NCBI GenBank assembly: GCA_020747065.1
Contig: JAGMVK010000005.1
Location: 2,852,001-2,916,000 of the forward strand
Source of the DNA: Cadophora sp. MPI-SDFR-AT-0126
Taxonomy: Eukaryota; Ascomycota; Leotiomycetes; Helotiales; Ploettnerulaceae
Length of the DNA: 64,000 bases
Direction: 5' to 3'
The notes beneath the pieces were generated by a model. That model did not search any database, was not told the DNA's origin, and worked only from the letters and a program-made list of their open reading frames with translations. Both the position numbers and the translations under genes were made by a program. Every line of letters starts with the position of its first letter. Position 1 is the first letter of the stretch. This document shows, piece after piece, positions 1-10,476 of the stretch.

Positions 1-998
1 GAGTGCTTGTGCAGCAGTCGTGACTGCCACCGCCACAGTTGTAAGTTATTTGGGCTTTTTCACCACTCGTCTGAAATGTTTGATGTCAAGACTGACTTAC
101 AAAATAGGACGCTGTTGCTGATGGAGCTGCCGCCGATGTGGAGGCCAGTGCAGTAAGTTCTAGTTCTTGGAGCTTTCAAGTCATTCCCATCTTACTCATG
201 CGTGGAATTCTCATCATTTGCTAACACCATTCTTAGACCGCAACAAAGGCTGCCGCCGCTACCGAAGCTGCTTCAGCGGGTGATGCCGCTGGTGCCGCCG
301 CAGGATGTTAGATTCTCACTCCACACTACACAATGACAAGAACTAACAACTTATAGCCAACGTCCAAACCTTCACCGGCGCCCTTGGAGGAGCTGCACCA
401 CCTGTCATCGAATCATCTGGCGATCGCCCATTCTCTGTCAACGGCAACACTTTCGTCAATATCGGTGCTGCTCTTCAAAGATCTTGTAAGTCCATCCCCG
501 TATTTCTAATCGATCGCGGCTGACAGACCGTCAGGCGCCATCCAAAACAACGCCTGCTCAAACGCTGCCAACTCTGGAGCTCTTGACGGCGGTGTCGGGC
601 AATGTGGTGATCAGGAAAAGGCATGCAATGCTGCTGCTCAAGCTGCCGCAAAGAAGTCTAAGCGTCAAAGCCTCGACTTCGGTTCTTGCTCCGACCCCGC
701 TGTGAAATTCGCCGTTGGACTTGACGGACGCAAGGAAGCTTCTTTCCAAGCTGTTAATAACGCCGATTTCAACCATGGATCGGCATTGAACATCAAAGTC
801 ATCTCAGATTTCATCTGCCAGCAACTTGACTCCAAATGCAAGGCTGACCAAGCTGCTCTTGATGCCTGTGCCTCTGCTCAAGCTGCTGCCGGTATGTATC
901 TCCTCCGAGTTCGCAATAACACAGACTAATATTTTTTCTCAGCCGCCACAACAGGCCAAGCCTCAGCTGACGCATTCAACGCCGCCCTCGGTGTTTAA
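1..998 (+). CDS. Ala-rich secreted/cell-surface protein, 3' part
   Basis: The start lies off the left edge. Six exons join in phase: 1-40, 108-152, 237-306, 357-485, 535-891 and 943-998, ending at TAA 996-998. The first visible part is Ala/Thr-rich. A conserved-looking C-terminal domain of about 160 residues follows, with paired cysteines (SCAIQNNACSNAAN, GQCGDQEKACNAAA), a dibasic KKSKR stretch, then SLDFGSCSDPAVKFAVGLDGR and DFNHGSALN, ending in ADAFNAALGV. I recall this layout from a widespread family of uncharacterised Pezizomycotina extracellular proteins, but I cannot name a Pfam domain. KKSKR followed by a Cys-rich domain would suit Kex2-type processing, which is inference. The reading frame and introns are well supported. 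The function is unknown. Confidence 0.75.
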
Positions 999-1696
999 AT
1001 ACACTGTTCTGAGAAAGACCAACAGACAAACTCTCCTTGTCATCTTGAGCAAGCAGAGCATTGTACCTACGCTATCACGTGTATTCGGGGCGGGGTTGAG
1101 CAGAGGATGATTGATCGATTCGAATTGGTATCTTTGACATGGGGAGAGAGAGACCTTGGAAACTTTTATGTATTTTGGTACCTGTGGAGTAGATGGGTCG
1201 CGGGAGGATGATCCCGACCTTTAATGAATATGGCGTTCCTTGTGTATAGATATGAGAGACATGAGTAATGGTCTCGTTCAAATTCTCCTGGCCTTTAATT
1301 AGGCTTTCTATGCAGCATAAAGCTCATGGCTGTCCATACTTCTGATAATTCCTGTTCCCGCTACATATTGGACGTCAGCAACACCCGTGCTCCATCTCAA
1401 CGAGCATGTGTTGAACCAGTCGCTCGCTACCATTCTCTATAATTTCAACAAGGCAGCAGACTCTCAGGATCCGTCCCCATCTATTCCTCCGAACTTTTCA
1501 ATTCTCGTCTTTCCATCAATAAACAATCATAATAGCTCTACTTTCCCACACACGCACCAGAAACGCCTCCCAAACCTCATCCGTCCCATCGTACCACACC
1601 AGAAGATGAGCCCACAATGACGTCTCGTCCTCAGACTCCGCAATCAAAAGACTAAACGCACCTCTCAAACACCTCATTCAGGCTATTATATCCATT
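999..1696. other. convergent intergenic spacer, no gene seen
   Basis: This lies between the stop codons of two genes that face each other, so it should hold both 3' ends. The open frames inside are short and unlike known proteins. No RNA gene or repeat was recognised. Confidence 0.5.
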
Positions 1697-2946
1697 TTAA
1701 GCCGTTGTCCCGCTCATCTGATCACTTTCCTTTCGGCGGGTGTCACGCGCTTGGTAATCTTTCGCAAAGCCTGTTATGGCCATGTTGCCTGAATTTGGGA
1801 GCGGGTGATTTGAATGGTCTACGGCGTGGTCGTGAATATGTGTTTGGTTGTGGCCGTTTGTCATGTGAGGGTGCACCTTGTCGTTGATATGCTCAGTGAC
1901 TGGCACACCTGCAAGAAATCAGCTGGCTGCATCTTTTCACGGTAACTCAATTGTCTTCCCAAGCTTCTTCCAGACTTACCAAAGGCAGACACCTTCTTTC
2001 CCTCAATCATCTCGTCGAAGTGAATCTCTACCTCCGCACCTTCCAAGAACAAATACCAATACACAGCACCCACAAACAACCCACCACCCACAATATTTCC
2101 CAACAACGCCGGAATCATACTCTTCCAAATATAGTATCCTACGGTAAGAGGTTTTGGTGCTCCAAGGAAGATGGCGAGAGGAATGAAGTACATGTTTGCG
2201 ATTACGTGGTCGGTCCCGAGGCCCACGAAGCACATCACTGGGAACCAGATGGCTACTATTTTCGAGATGATTTCTCGAGCTGATATGGCGAGAAAGACGG
2301 CCATGCAGACAAGCCAGTTACCTAAAATGTATTAGCTCTATATAGTACAGCGAATCCAGGATGCGGCAAGTCAACCTACAGAGAATGCCCTTCAAGAATA
2401 TTTGATGCCAATGAGGTGTGACAGCCTTTGCTTTGGCGAAATTAAGGGCCTCTGCCTTGTATGGATCCGATTCGAAAGTCCCTCCATCTGAATAATGTCA
2501 ACTCATCTCAAACGAGGCAAACTTTGTCATCGGAACTTTTAAAAAGACGTACATCCTGTCAGAACAGCCATGAAGAACAATGAACCCGCCAAGTTCCCAA
2601 AGAAGCTCACAACCCACGTCTTCAACAAATCTACAAAGCTACATCTGCGGTGCAGAAGCGCAACGACAGAATACATGCAATAACTGGTGAAGAGATCGGC
2701 TCCAGTGAGCATGACCATGATCAAGCCGACAGGAAATACCATTGCCGAGATCGTACGGATGAATCCTGGTGCGTTTGCTTGGAACCACGGTGCGGAGTTC
2801 GTGGAGAGGGAGAGTGCTGCTCCAAAAGAGAGGAGAGCACCGCCGAGGAAGGAGTTGATGAACATTTTGTCAAGACGCATGCGTGCTTTTTTGGCTCCGA
2901 TTCGGGAGACCAGTTCGGTTGTCTGGGCGGGTGTAAAGGCGTCCAT
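1697..2946 (-). CDS. formate/nitrite transporter (FNT family), nitrite transporter NitA-like
   Basis: The product is a plasma-membrane channel/transporter for small monovalent anions. Fungal members such as Aspergillus NitA take up nitrite. Exons read on the minus strand are 2946-2553, 2487-2380, 2321-1980 and 1908-1697 (351 residues). The start at 2946 opens with MDAFTPAQTTELVSRIG. Hydrophobic segments follow in the FNT order: FLGGALLSFGAALSL, FPVGLIMVMLTGADLFTS, WVVSFFGNLAGSLFFMAVLTG, the segment through IVAIWFPVMCFVGLGTDHVIANM, and PALLGNIVGGGLFVGAVYWYLF. LTGADLFTS and GTDHVIANM match typical FNT pore-loop regions. The last exon adds a hydrophilic tail with about ten histidines in roughly 32 residues (HPHMTNGHNQTHIHDH), which is unusual. 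The family call is firm. Nitrite rather than formate as substrate is inferred from fungal relatives. Confidence 0.93.
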
Positions 2947-3732
2947 TGTGTTTATGTACTTGCAATATATTGATCGCATGGAGAGGTTGACTGAAAGTTC
3001 TGGAACGCAGGAGGGAGCAACTCATCAACCACCACTTCAAGTTTGGTCTTCCCTTTACCGGATACGGCGGAAAGCCTGGATCTATGTTCATGTCACCTCT
3101 GTCTCCGCAGAAGCAAGCATTGCCAATATCTGGGCCATTGAGAATCCGGGGAAGACCTTGCCATCCGATCCACATGGGCCTGATATGGAAGGTCGCTGCT
3201 GGGTATGCATCAATCCCAAGTACCGATGTTTCCAGTCGATGGAAGTCTTCCAGGATGACGATGGTAAGAAGTGCCGATCTTCTATCATGACTTAGGAAAA
3301 CAATGGGTCCTTGAAGCAGTGGTGTTCAGGTGATGGCTTGGCATCCCTGGTATCTGATGTGATCATGGAAGTATGCTTCCATCGGCATCCCAACTATGAA
3401 AGAGTGATTTGTGATCGCGGGTAGAGTAAAACAAAAACATCCAGTTGCTTCCTGAAAGCGTTACAGTTTAAATCAAAAAGAAAATGTGCAGATAAGAAAT
3501 GCAAGATGCGAAGGCCAACAGCAGAAAGGAGTCGGTTCACAACTTCAAAAACCCGACAATGATTTCCAGCTACAACCGTTTCCGAAAATAATAAGATTCC
3601 ATTATGCGGGGTGACGTTTTCCCCACGGGGCCGAGTTGCTGAAGAGGGAAGGTTGTTCTAAATGCAGCATAAATCAACAGGGTCAGGCCTATCACATCCA
3701 TGCCACCTTGGGTTATGATAGGCCAACATTGA
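2947..3732. other. divergent upstream region of the FNT and HET loci
   Basis: This separates two divergently oriented genes, so it should contain both promoters. No specific regulator site was recognised. Confidence 0.4.
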
Positions 3733-5477
3733 TTGTCCAAAATCTTGAATCAAGAGAAGCTTCATGGCAACGCTTATGTGAGAGAAGCTTTGCCAAAGAT
3801 CTTGGCCTGCAGAGCCCTGCCAGATGATGAATCATGGGTGCTGCCCAGTGATCAGTCAAGTCTCGCTATCCTTCTTTGTCATACTGGCGATCTGGCGACT
3901 TATGATGAATGGAGCCAAGTGTTTTTTTTTTTAAAAAAAAAATCCCTTTTTAAAGCCCGAAAAATAGGGAAGACGTTTATCGATTCCATACGATGGTATG
4001 ATACGTGGGTATGATGCGAGTAGCATTATTGTGTCGACATCCTAAATGGTCTCTTCACTAATGGACAATTGCAGCATCTTAATTCCTATGGATTGATGCT
4101 GTTTGTATCAATCAAAATGATACACAGGAAAGGAATATCCAGGTTCCACTCATGGTTCATATTTATCAAAGGGCACAGAGGACCATCGTTTGGCTCGATA
4201 GAGAGATGGTTGAGCACGGGAGGTTTTTGGGATTTATCGAGCAGCTCCCGAAGGTCAACGCTTTGAAAAAATTTGCCGAGGCTGAGAGACAGGTACTCGA
4301 GTGGTTAGCAGACAAGGATGAGGACTTTACTACGGTTGACTTTGTTGATTCTTTAAATTTGACTCATGAGTAACATACTACAGGAATGCTATGACGCCTA
4401 CAACTACCTCATATGTCTCCCGTAGTTCTGTCGAATATGGATCAAGCAGGAGTATATCACATCACCTGCAGTTGAAGTTCGATTCGGTAATCGACAACTC
4501 CACTTGACCGACTTAGTAATACTAGGTCGGATTCTTTACAAGAATGAAGTCGTGGTCAACGTCATCCTTGAGCGACTTCCAGACGATTGTTGGCAGGATG
4601 TAATTGAAGCATCTTCCGGGATGGCGGGTCTGAATACTATCACAACTCTTGTCATGGAGAGGACAGCAAGACACGAGTACTTTCATATCCAGTCGTTGCT
4701 GCATTTATTATTCCTATACCGAGATTCAGTTGCGACGGATCCACGAGACAAAATATACGGGATTCTTGGTCTTATACCTAATTCATCAAAATGGGAGCGG
4801 GCTGAGAGGGTCGCATTTCAAGGCTATGATCCAAGCTTGTTGATCGTTGATTACACAGCTGCCATCGAACTTGTGTATGCAAGTGTGGTAAGATCGATAG
4901 TCAAAGCAACGATGAGTCTGAATATCTTGTCTGCATGCCAGAAGACAGATCTCGTGGAGTTGCCGTCTTGGGTCCCTGATGTAGGCATCGCTTTCATACT
5001 AGACAATTACTTTGTATGAACACTAACGTTGACTAGTGGTCAACATCATGGAAACAAGAACTGTCATTCTTGGGCGAGGTGGACTTCATGACGAATCCTG
5101 GGGTCCTAGAAAGAGACTTTGAAGCCGCGAAAAATACAAAAGCGATCGCAGTATTTGCCGATGACTTGAAAACGCTGCTCATACGTGGTCTAATAACGGA
5201 AGTCATCGACGAGGTTTGGGGTCCTGTCACTCGTTATCTAGCAGAGTCAGATGATAGACAACGATCCCAGGCGAATTATCGAGAAACAGCTCTTCGTTGG
5301 ATACATCGTCAACCGACATATGTTTATCACACAGTCGAAGATCGGATCACTGCTCTCTGGAATACTCTGAATGTAGTGGCGAGGAAGTCCAAAACTGCGG
5401 AAGGAATGATGCAAGGAGAGATGATTGATGCACTCAACGCGGGGAGTGAGAAACTATGGGATTTCATGTTGCGTTGA
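3733..5477 (+). pseudogene. HET-domain gene, probably inactivated by nonsense changes
   Basis: HET proteins trigger heterokaryon-incompatibility cell death. HET landmarks are visible in frame: LWIDAVCINQNDTQERN from 4086, MVHIYQRAQRTIVWLD from 4152, FCRIWIKQEY from 4426, ATDPRDKIYGILGLIP from 4735, and LPSWVPD spliced across an intron (4981-5036) to WSTSWKQELSFLGEVDF. The last exon ends at 5477. Two stops lie in the homologous frame: TAA at 4080-4082, one codon before FLWIDAVC, and TAG at 4423-4425, where the family has Trp (LP-W-FCRIW). Both fit CpA-to-TpA changes. The expected N-terminal ALSYxWG motif was not found, and a T/A homopolymer lies near 3930. An intron at about 4335-4383 restores frame before ECYDAYNYL. 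The alternative is unusual splicing using CCGTAG at 4420-4425 as an acceptor. That would remove the second stop but also the conserved segment before it. Confidence 0.72.
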
Positions 5478-5865
5478 ACCGAGATTCCTGTTTCCATTTG
5501 ATTTTCTATCCTGAGAGCGGAGGGATGAAGGAGGTGGCGGATATTGACAGAGACAAGCGAATCTAAACATAAGCTCTTACAGAATAAAATTCATGATTTT
5601 GAAGTGAAAGAGCTGCTAAATACAGCAGCTTAAACCTGATGAGAGGAGCAAAGCTGAGAAGCAGCAGCAGGGGAGAAGTACATAGGATTTTGCAAAGAAA
5701 CTGCCCAGAGAGGTATCCATAGCTGTGGGTCTATAAATCAACCCCGAGTAAATGTATAATCGTAAATTCGTTAAACCTTCTTCCTTCAACTTTTGATCCA
5801 AGTTCCAAGAAGACCATATGGGAAGCATCAGACATAAGAATGACATCTAATCCCAACTACTGACT
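5478..5865. other. convergent spacer, nothing recognised
   Basis: This lies between the HET locus and the first small secreted protein gene, which end toward each other. No plausible spliced gene or repeat was seen. Confidence 0.4.
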
Positions 5866-6358
5866 CTACTCGCACAGTAATTCCACAGCTCCATATCCCC
5901 TTACAGGCACATTCCCACACCCAGCCTTATTCCCCGTCGCCAACCCATCAAAAGCAAACCCATGAATCTCATTGCCAGGCTTAAACACACAATTGCCATC
6001 CATATGTGCCAGTACCGCACATCCTCCGGCGCCAGTTTTTGGAGGTGCAGTCAGAACCGCCGTAATTGCTCCCCCGAAGGGAATATTAAGTACCGCACAT
6101 GTTGCTTCGGCGATTGTCACGCTTGTTGATACACCGGCGGAGCCGTCGGTTGGTGGGATGGCGGTGGGTGATGGACAGATGTAAGATGGGTAGACTGTGA
6201 TTTTTGCGGAGGCTGGTCCACCGGGTGCTTTTGCTCGTGCAGAAAGTGGAGAGGCGAGGCTAGGTGCGATGAGCAAGAGGGGTGCGAGGAGCGTCTGTGG
6301 GGAGTCTGTTAATTATATTCAGGCCATCGAGAACTATGATACCTACGATAAGTTGCAT
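5866..6358 (-). CDS. small secreted six-cysteine protein, paralog A
   Basis: The mini-exon 6358-6347 (MQLI) joins 6294-5866 across an intron at 6295-6346, giving 146 residues. The N-terminus (MQLITLLAPLLLIAPSLASP) is a clear signal peptide. The mature part has GGPASAKITVYPSYICPSP, TIAEATCAVLNIPFGGAIT, TAPPKTGAGGCAV, DGNCVFKPGNEIHGF, KAGCGN and a C-terminal LLCE. That makes six cysteines, probably three disulfides. It is clearly related to the gene at 8151-8823, on the same strand. The family is not one I recognise. Size, secretion and cysteine content would suit an apoplastic effector or surface protein, but that is inference only. Confidence 0.82.
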
Positions 6359-8150
6359 ATTGAAGCTTGGCAAAAAATTTGTGCGAAATGAACAAGTGGA
6401 GAATGAATTATTTCAAGTCGGTTCGTAGAGTTTGGTGGTAGTCTTGGATGACAACAAATCTCGAGGGATTTCAAGAGAACTCAGCAGATATGAATGGATT
6501 TTCTGATCAAGTTGTAGATGTACTGTACTTTGATTTATACTTGACGGTCCATCTCATCGCCAAGTGCTTTCTGAGACCACAGAGGGCCTCGAATCACTCT
6601 TTCAGTGACCGTCCACTCTCAGGAACCACTTTCAAAGTCTCGCCATGTAAGAGTAAAGACGTTACTGCAGGCGAATTGTGTCCAGATATATATGTTCATG
6701 CTAATCGTCTCCCTAGAACACTCGAGAGCCTACAACTCACCAGTCAGCTGATAATCAGGTGCAATCATGATGATTGCGGTCCAGATTATGTTATATGAAT
6801 TTGTGGAATGGACTCCTCCAGGCACATGTAGAACCAAGCCAAAAAATTATAGTACGAACCAGACTCGGATGCGGCTTAAAGTTCCCGGCTGAGACCCGGT
6901 GTTGTGGTTGTGGCGCGTTGTCAGGAACTTAAGCGAGGGGCTGGCCAGACATGAAGCGCATCAGCTACCCGTGGCCCATCAAGACCAGCACGAATGCGGC
7001 CATGGCATGATGGTACAATCCAGCCCAAGTAAAGAGGCTATTCGGAAAGTCCGGCTGGCCCCTTACTTCTAAGTTGTAGTTGAGGACTAGCTGGGAGGAA
7101 AAATGAACCGATGAATCACGTGATGATAGAATATTCTGCGCGCACCACCACCAGGCATTTTCGCAGTGCGGTCTCATGGCATCTCAATATCCATAGCCTA
7201 GAACAAAAGCGCATTTAAAAATGTATCTTAGGATGGATGATATTTGGTTTTACTATCAGAGCAGTAGTGGCTGTCAAATATCTTGACTCCGCGAGTGTCA
7301 TCGGTTGAAAATGATTAGACGCGATCCAGAAACTCAAAATGGCGCCGTCAGCCACGCGCTCATATGAGGTGACATTCGAACATGAGTCTGTTAAAGGTGA
7401 GACCCCAAGACTGCGGCATGCGACAAAACATAATGGCAGTCGCGATTCTCTTGTTCTGAATTCACATCAAGTGCTGAATTTTGGGCAAAATGGTTTGAGG
7501 AAAGTGAAGTGCAGTGAGAGTAATTGATTGGGTTCTGGGAAAGTGATGGGATCTTAAAATCTCTCCTGTTTCTTTAGTGCACTGTCTAAACGTGCCTGGC
7601 GCGAGGTTCCGTGTTTCCACTCTTGAAAGGACATCCCGTCCAGCAAAGGTCGTCCGTCGTCTTGGCTAAACGCCAACAATACCTTCAGCCAAAAAGCCGC
7701 GCCCAAAAGTTGCAACTCCACCACAGCCACACACAGCCTCACACAGCCTGGCCGTAAACCCTAAGTGCTATACAACACAGAACCAAACAAGAGAAAATGT
7801 CAATTCTCATACCAACTACTTTTCCCCGGACAGGGTAAGCTCAGAGGGGTAGAAGAGACTGAGAGGAGGAGAGAAACAATGGACTCACGTTAAATGCATT
7901 GCAATCTTGGAGAGTTTAATTGGATAGGTGGAGGTCGAGAATCAACGAACATGAATTACGATTCAAATGTGGCACTGGCTTGGAAATTTGGTCAAATGGT
8001 TTGTTAAAAATTACAGCATTCAAAACACATTTGATGAAGAGACTCTCGCCGAGAGAATAAACCTAGCCTAGACCATAATCCATACACAGAAAACAAAACC
8101 CATCCCATTTTTAAACCCAAACACCATTCCCAATCCCAAACCTTTCAACC
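6359..8150. other. 1.8-kb spacer between the two small secreted protein genes
   Basis: Open frames here (for example 6448-6798 and 7339-7527) lack credible starts, splice partners or protein-like composition. No transposon remnant or RNA gene was seen. The part nearest 6359 is the presumed promoter of paralog A. Confidence 0.35.
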
Positions 8151-8823
8151 TCAACCACACGTAATTTCCACCGCCCCATAACTCGCCACCGGCGGCGTCA
8201 CACAGCCAACCTTGCTCCCAATAACCGTCCCATCAAAGGGGAACCCATGATATTCATTATTCAATGTCAGACCACACCCGCTCTGCGTATGTATCTGTAC
8301 GAAACAACCTGGTGCTCCTGTCTTAGGTGGGGCGGTCAGAGCAGCTGTGATGGCACCCCCGAATGGGATGTTGAGGATGGCGCAGGTCGCTTCGGCGATT
8401 GTGACGGTGCTGGACGTGCCGGCAGATCCATCGGTGGGAGGGACGGTGGTTCTGGAGATGCAGGTATATGCGTCGTAAACTGGGAAGTGGTTAATATTTG
8501 CTGAGGTTCATCAATTGAAAGTTTGTATAAGATAGAGGCGAGAAAAATGTTCCAGCTGAAGTAAAGCTTGCAGGGAAGCGATGTTGAATGTGGAGGAACG
8601 CGGATGGAGAACGTAGACCGGAAGTTCCACTTACTGGTTATCTTAGCAGATGCGGGTCCACCAGTAGGCTTTCCCGAGCGAGCGACAGGAGCCACTGGAT
8701 TTGCGAGCGAAAGAGCCGCAAAGGTGAGGGCTGTGACGATTGTCTGAAATCGCGTTAGCTCTTTGCTGGCGGCTGGTCGCCCGTTCCATCTTGTGGAAGG
8801 AGGATTCTCACCGAAATATGCAT
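8151..8823 (-). CDS. small secreted six-cysteine protein, paralog B
   Basis: Three exons, 8823-8812 (MHIS), 8743-8635 and 8479-8151, give 149 residues. The signal peptide is MHISTIVTALTFAALSLANP. The mature domain aligns with paralog A throughout: GGPASAKIT, TCISRTTVPPTDGSAG, TIAEATCAILNIPFGGAIT, TAPPKTGAPGCF, EYHGFPFDG and SYGAVEITCG. All six cysteines are kept. Paralog B has an extra 155-base intron (8480-8634) directly after SAKIT, which paralog A lacks. Both genes share the intron after the four-codon first exon, so they arose by duplication, with later gain or loss of the second intron. The function is unknown. A secreted effector-like or structural role is inference. Confidence 0.82.
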
Positions 8824-10476
8824 TGTGATATGTTTAATGCGGCACTTAGGTATAGTGGAAGAATGTAGCTAAGATGTCGAGGTGAGTTTTTGACTGTTTA
8901 TTAAGGCTGTGGATACTTCGATGCTGGACACCATATGTTGATGGGACCAGAGCGGTGCTTATATATTCGTTCTCACCCCATACTCTCCTTATGTCATCGG
9001 GAAGAAAGTATAGAACCAGATCCAGACGTCTTCGATGTGCATCCTTTTCAACCAAACATCTACAGATCATGATCTTGCCGCACTCATCCGCATCCCACAA
9101 ACTCAAACCTACATTTTGCGGACTTCTTCCATTCGCCCTTTCCGTATGCTCACAACCCAAAATCCTCCTCATCATCTCACAATCCGCCATTTCTAAACAT
9201 CAGTAAGCCAGATCCTTATATCACGCCCCCTCTACGACCTGCCCAAAGCCAGTCAATGGTATCGGATCAACCGTTATCTGCCAATTCAAACGCACCGACT
9301 CCGCCTCACAACCCAGAACTCAGCTGTCACAACACCAGCCCTATCCACATCCAACCTCTAAATCACCGAGTCACAGACCGACAAGATTTGTACTTCTCTA
9401 GATAGGCTTCCACCGCCCATCGATCTAGACCTCGCCCCCATCCGAGTGGCGCATCCTCCGGGAGAGCTTGAGAAGCTTGTGTTGCCGAGCGAAAGCTTAT
9501 CAAAGCTTACCATTGCTTGGTATTTCTCCGAGACCATGGCAAAGTGAGTTTTCCGGCTGCGCAAGCCATAGTCTGGGAGTATGCAGATGCTGTGAAGTGC
9601 ATGTGGTGGTACATTGTCAGGACCTGTGGTTAAGCGAGAAATGGCTTGGTGCCGCGAATCAGATAAGATGCGGGAGAGACACTTTGGTGGACGCGAAGTG
9701 GGGATTTCGCATTCGGAGGGTTTGAAATCCGAGGACTGAGGTTGAATTAGTTGTCGATGCGGATGAGGGGGAGATTGCATACGTGATTGTGTTGCTGGAC
9801 TTTTTGCTTTCCGGGTTCGGAAAGTAATGAGGTATGACTGAAGCGAGGGTTAATGTTGCTGCATAAACCAATTTTGTTGCAAAACATTATAATGATTCGG
9901 TGACTCCGGCGAGTTGCCTTTCTCGTGACTTTAGCAAAATCATATCATATCTTATCAAGACATCTTGATTCTAGTCTTTGGTTAGATTTTTTTTTAGCTA
10001 ACTACGATTTCCAGGCGCTTTGCAAGTAGCGTGGCTGAAGGCGGGGAGGAACCCCTTGGAGGACTGATGACAGTAATACAAATGCAAACGTAGCGCTATG
10101 CTGCCTTCGGGTTCGTGCCGGGTTCTAGCCCAGCACACATGTATCAAAGGACTTCCGCTCTCGCTGGTTCCCACGTGATATAGCAAGTCTCCTAAGCAGT
10201 TTTGAGAACTGATAAGTAAAGGTAGCTCTGAATATTTGACTTGATTAATTTGTACCCACGATGTTCTGTTGGAGTCTGGAATATCACAGGACGGCGGGCA
10301 GCTGTCGCATTCAAGAGGGAAGTAGAAGCTGAAGTTGCTGAACATACTGGTGCCACCGGATTTCGTGCACTCGACAGCATAGAGAGCCTTTCCACTGCTT
10401 ACTCGCCGTCTGAAAGTGAGGTAGTCATGAAGGGCTCTTAATAAGGCTAAGACAATGATGTACACTCTCGCCCATG
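8824..10476. other. 1.65-kb spacer with no convincing gene
   Basis: The longest minus frame (9358-9780) and a neighbour (9659-9871) could be spliced, but they have no ATG in the right place and resemble no family. The stretch holds the promoter of the 8151-8823 gene and the 3' end of the large HET gene. Confidence 0.35.

Noticed and set aside
3928..3955. T run followed by A run as a poly(A) trace of a retroposon
   Set aside because: It is short, has no flanking duplication and no element attached; simple slippage or a sequencing artefact is more likely.
9358..9871. possible small spliced minus-strand gene
   Set aside because: The frames look partly protein-like (THFAMVSEKYQAM), but no ATG lies in phase and no family or conserved splice pattern supports it.
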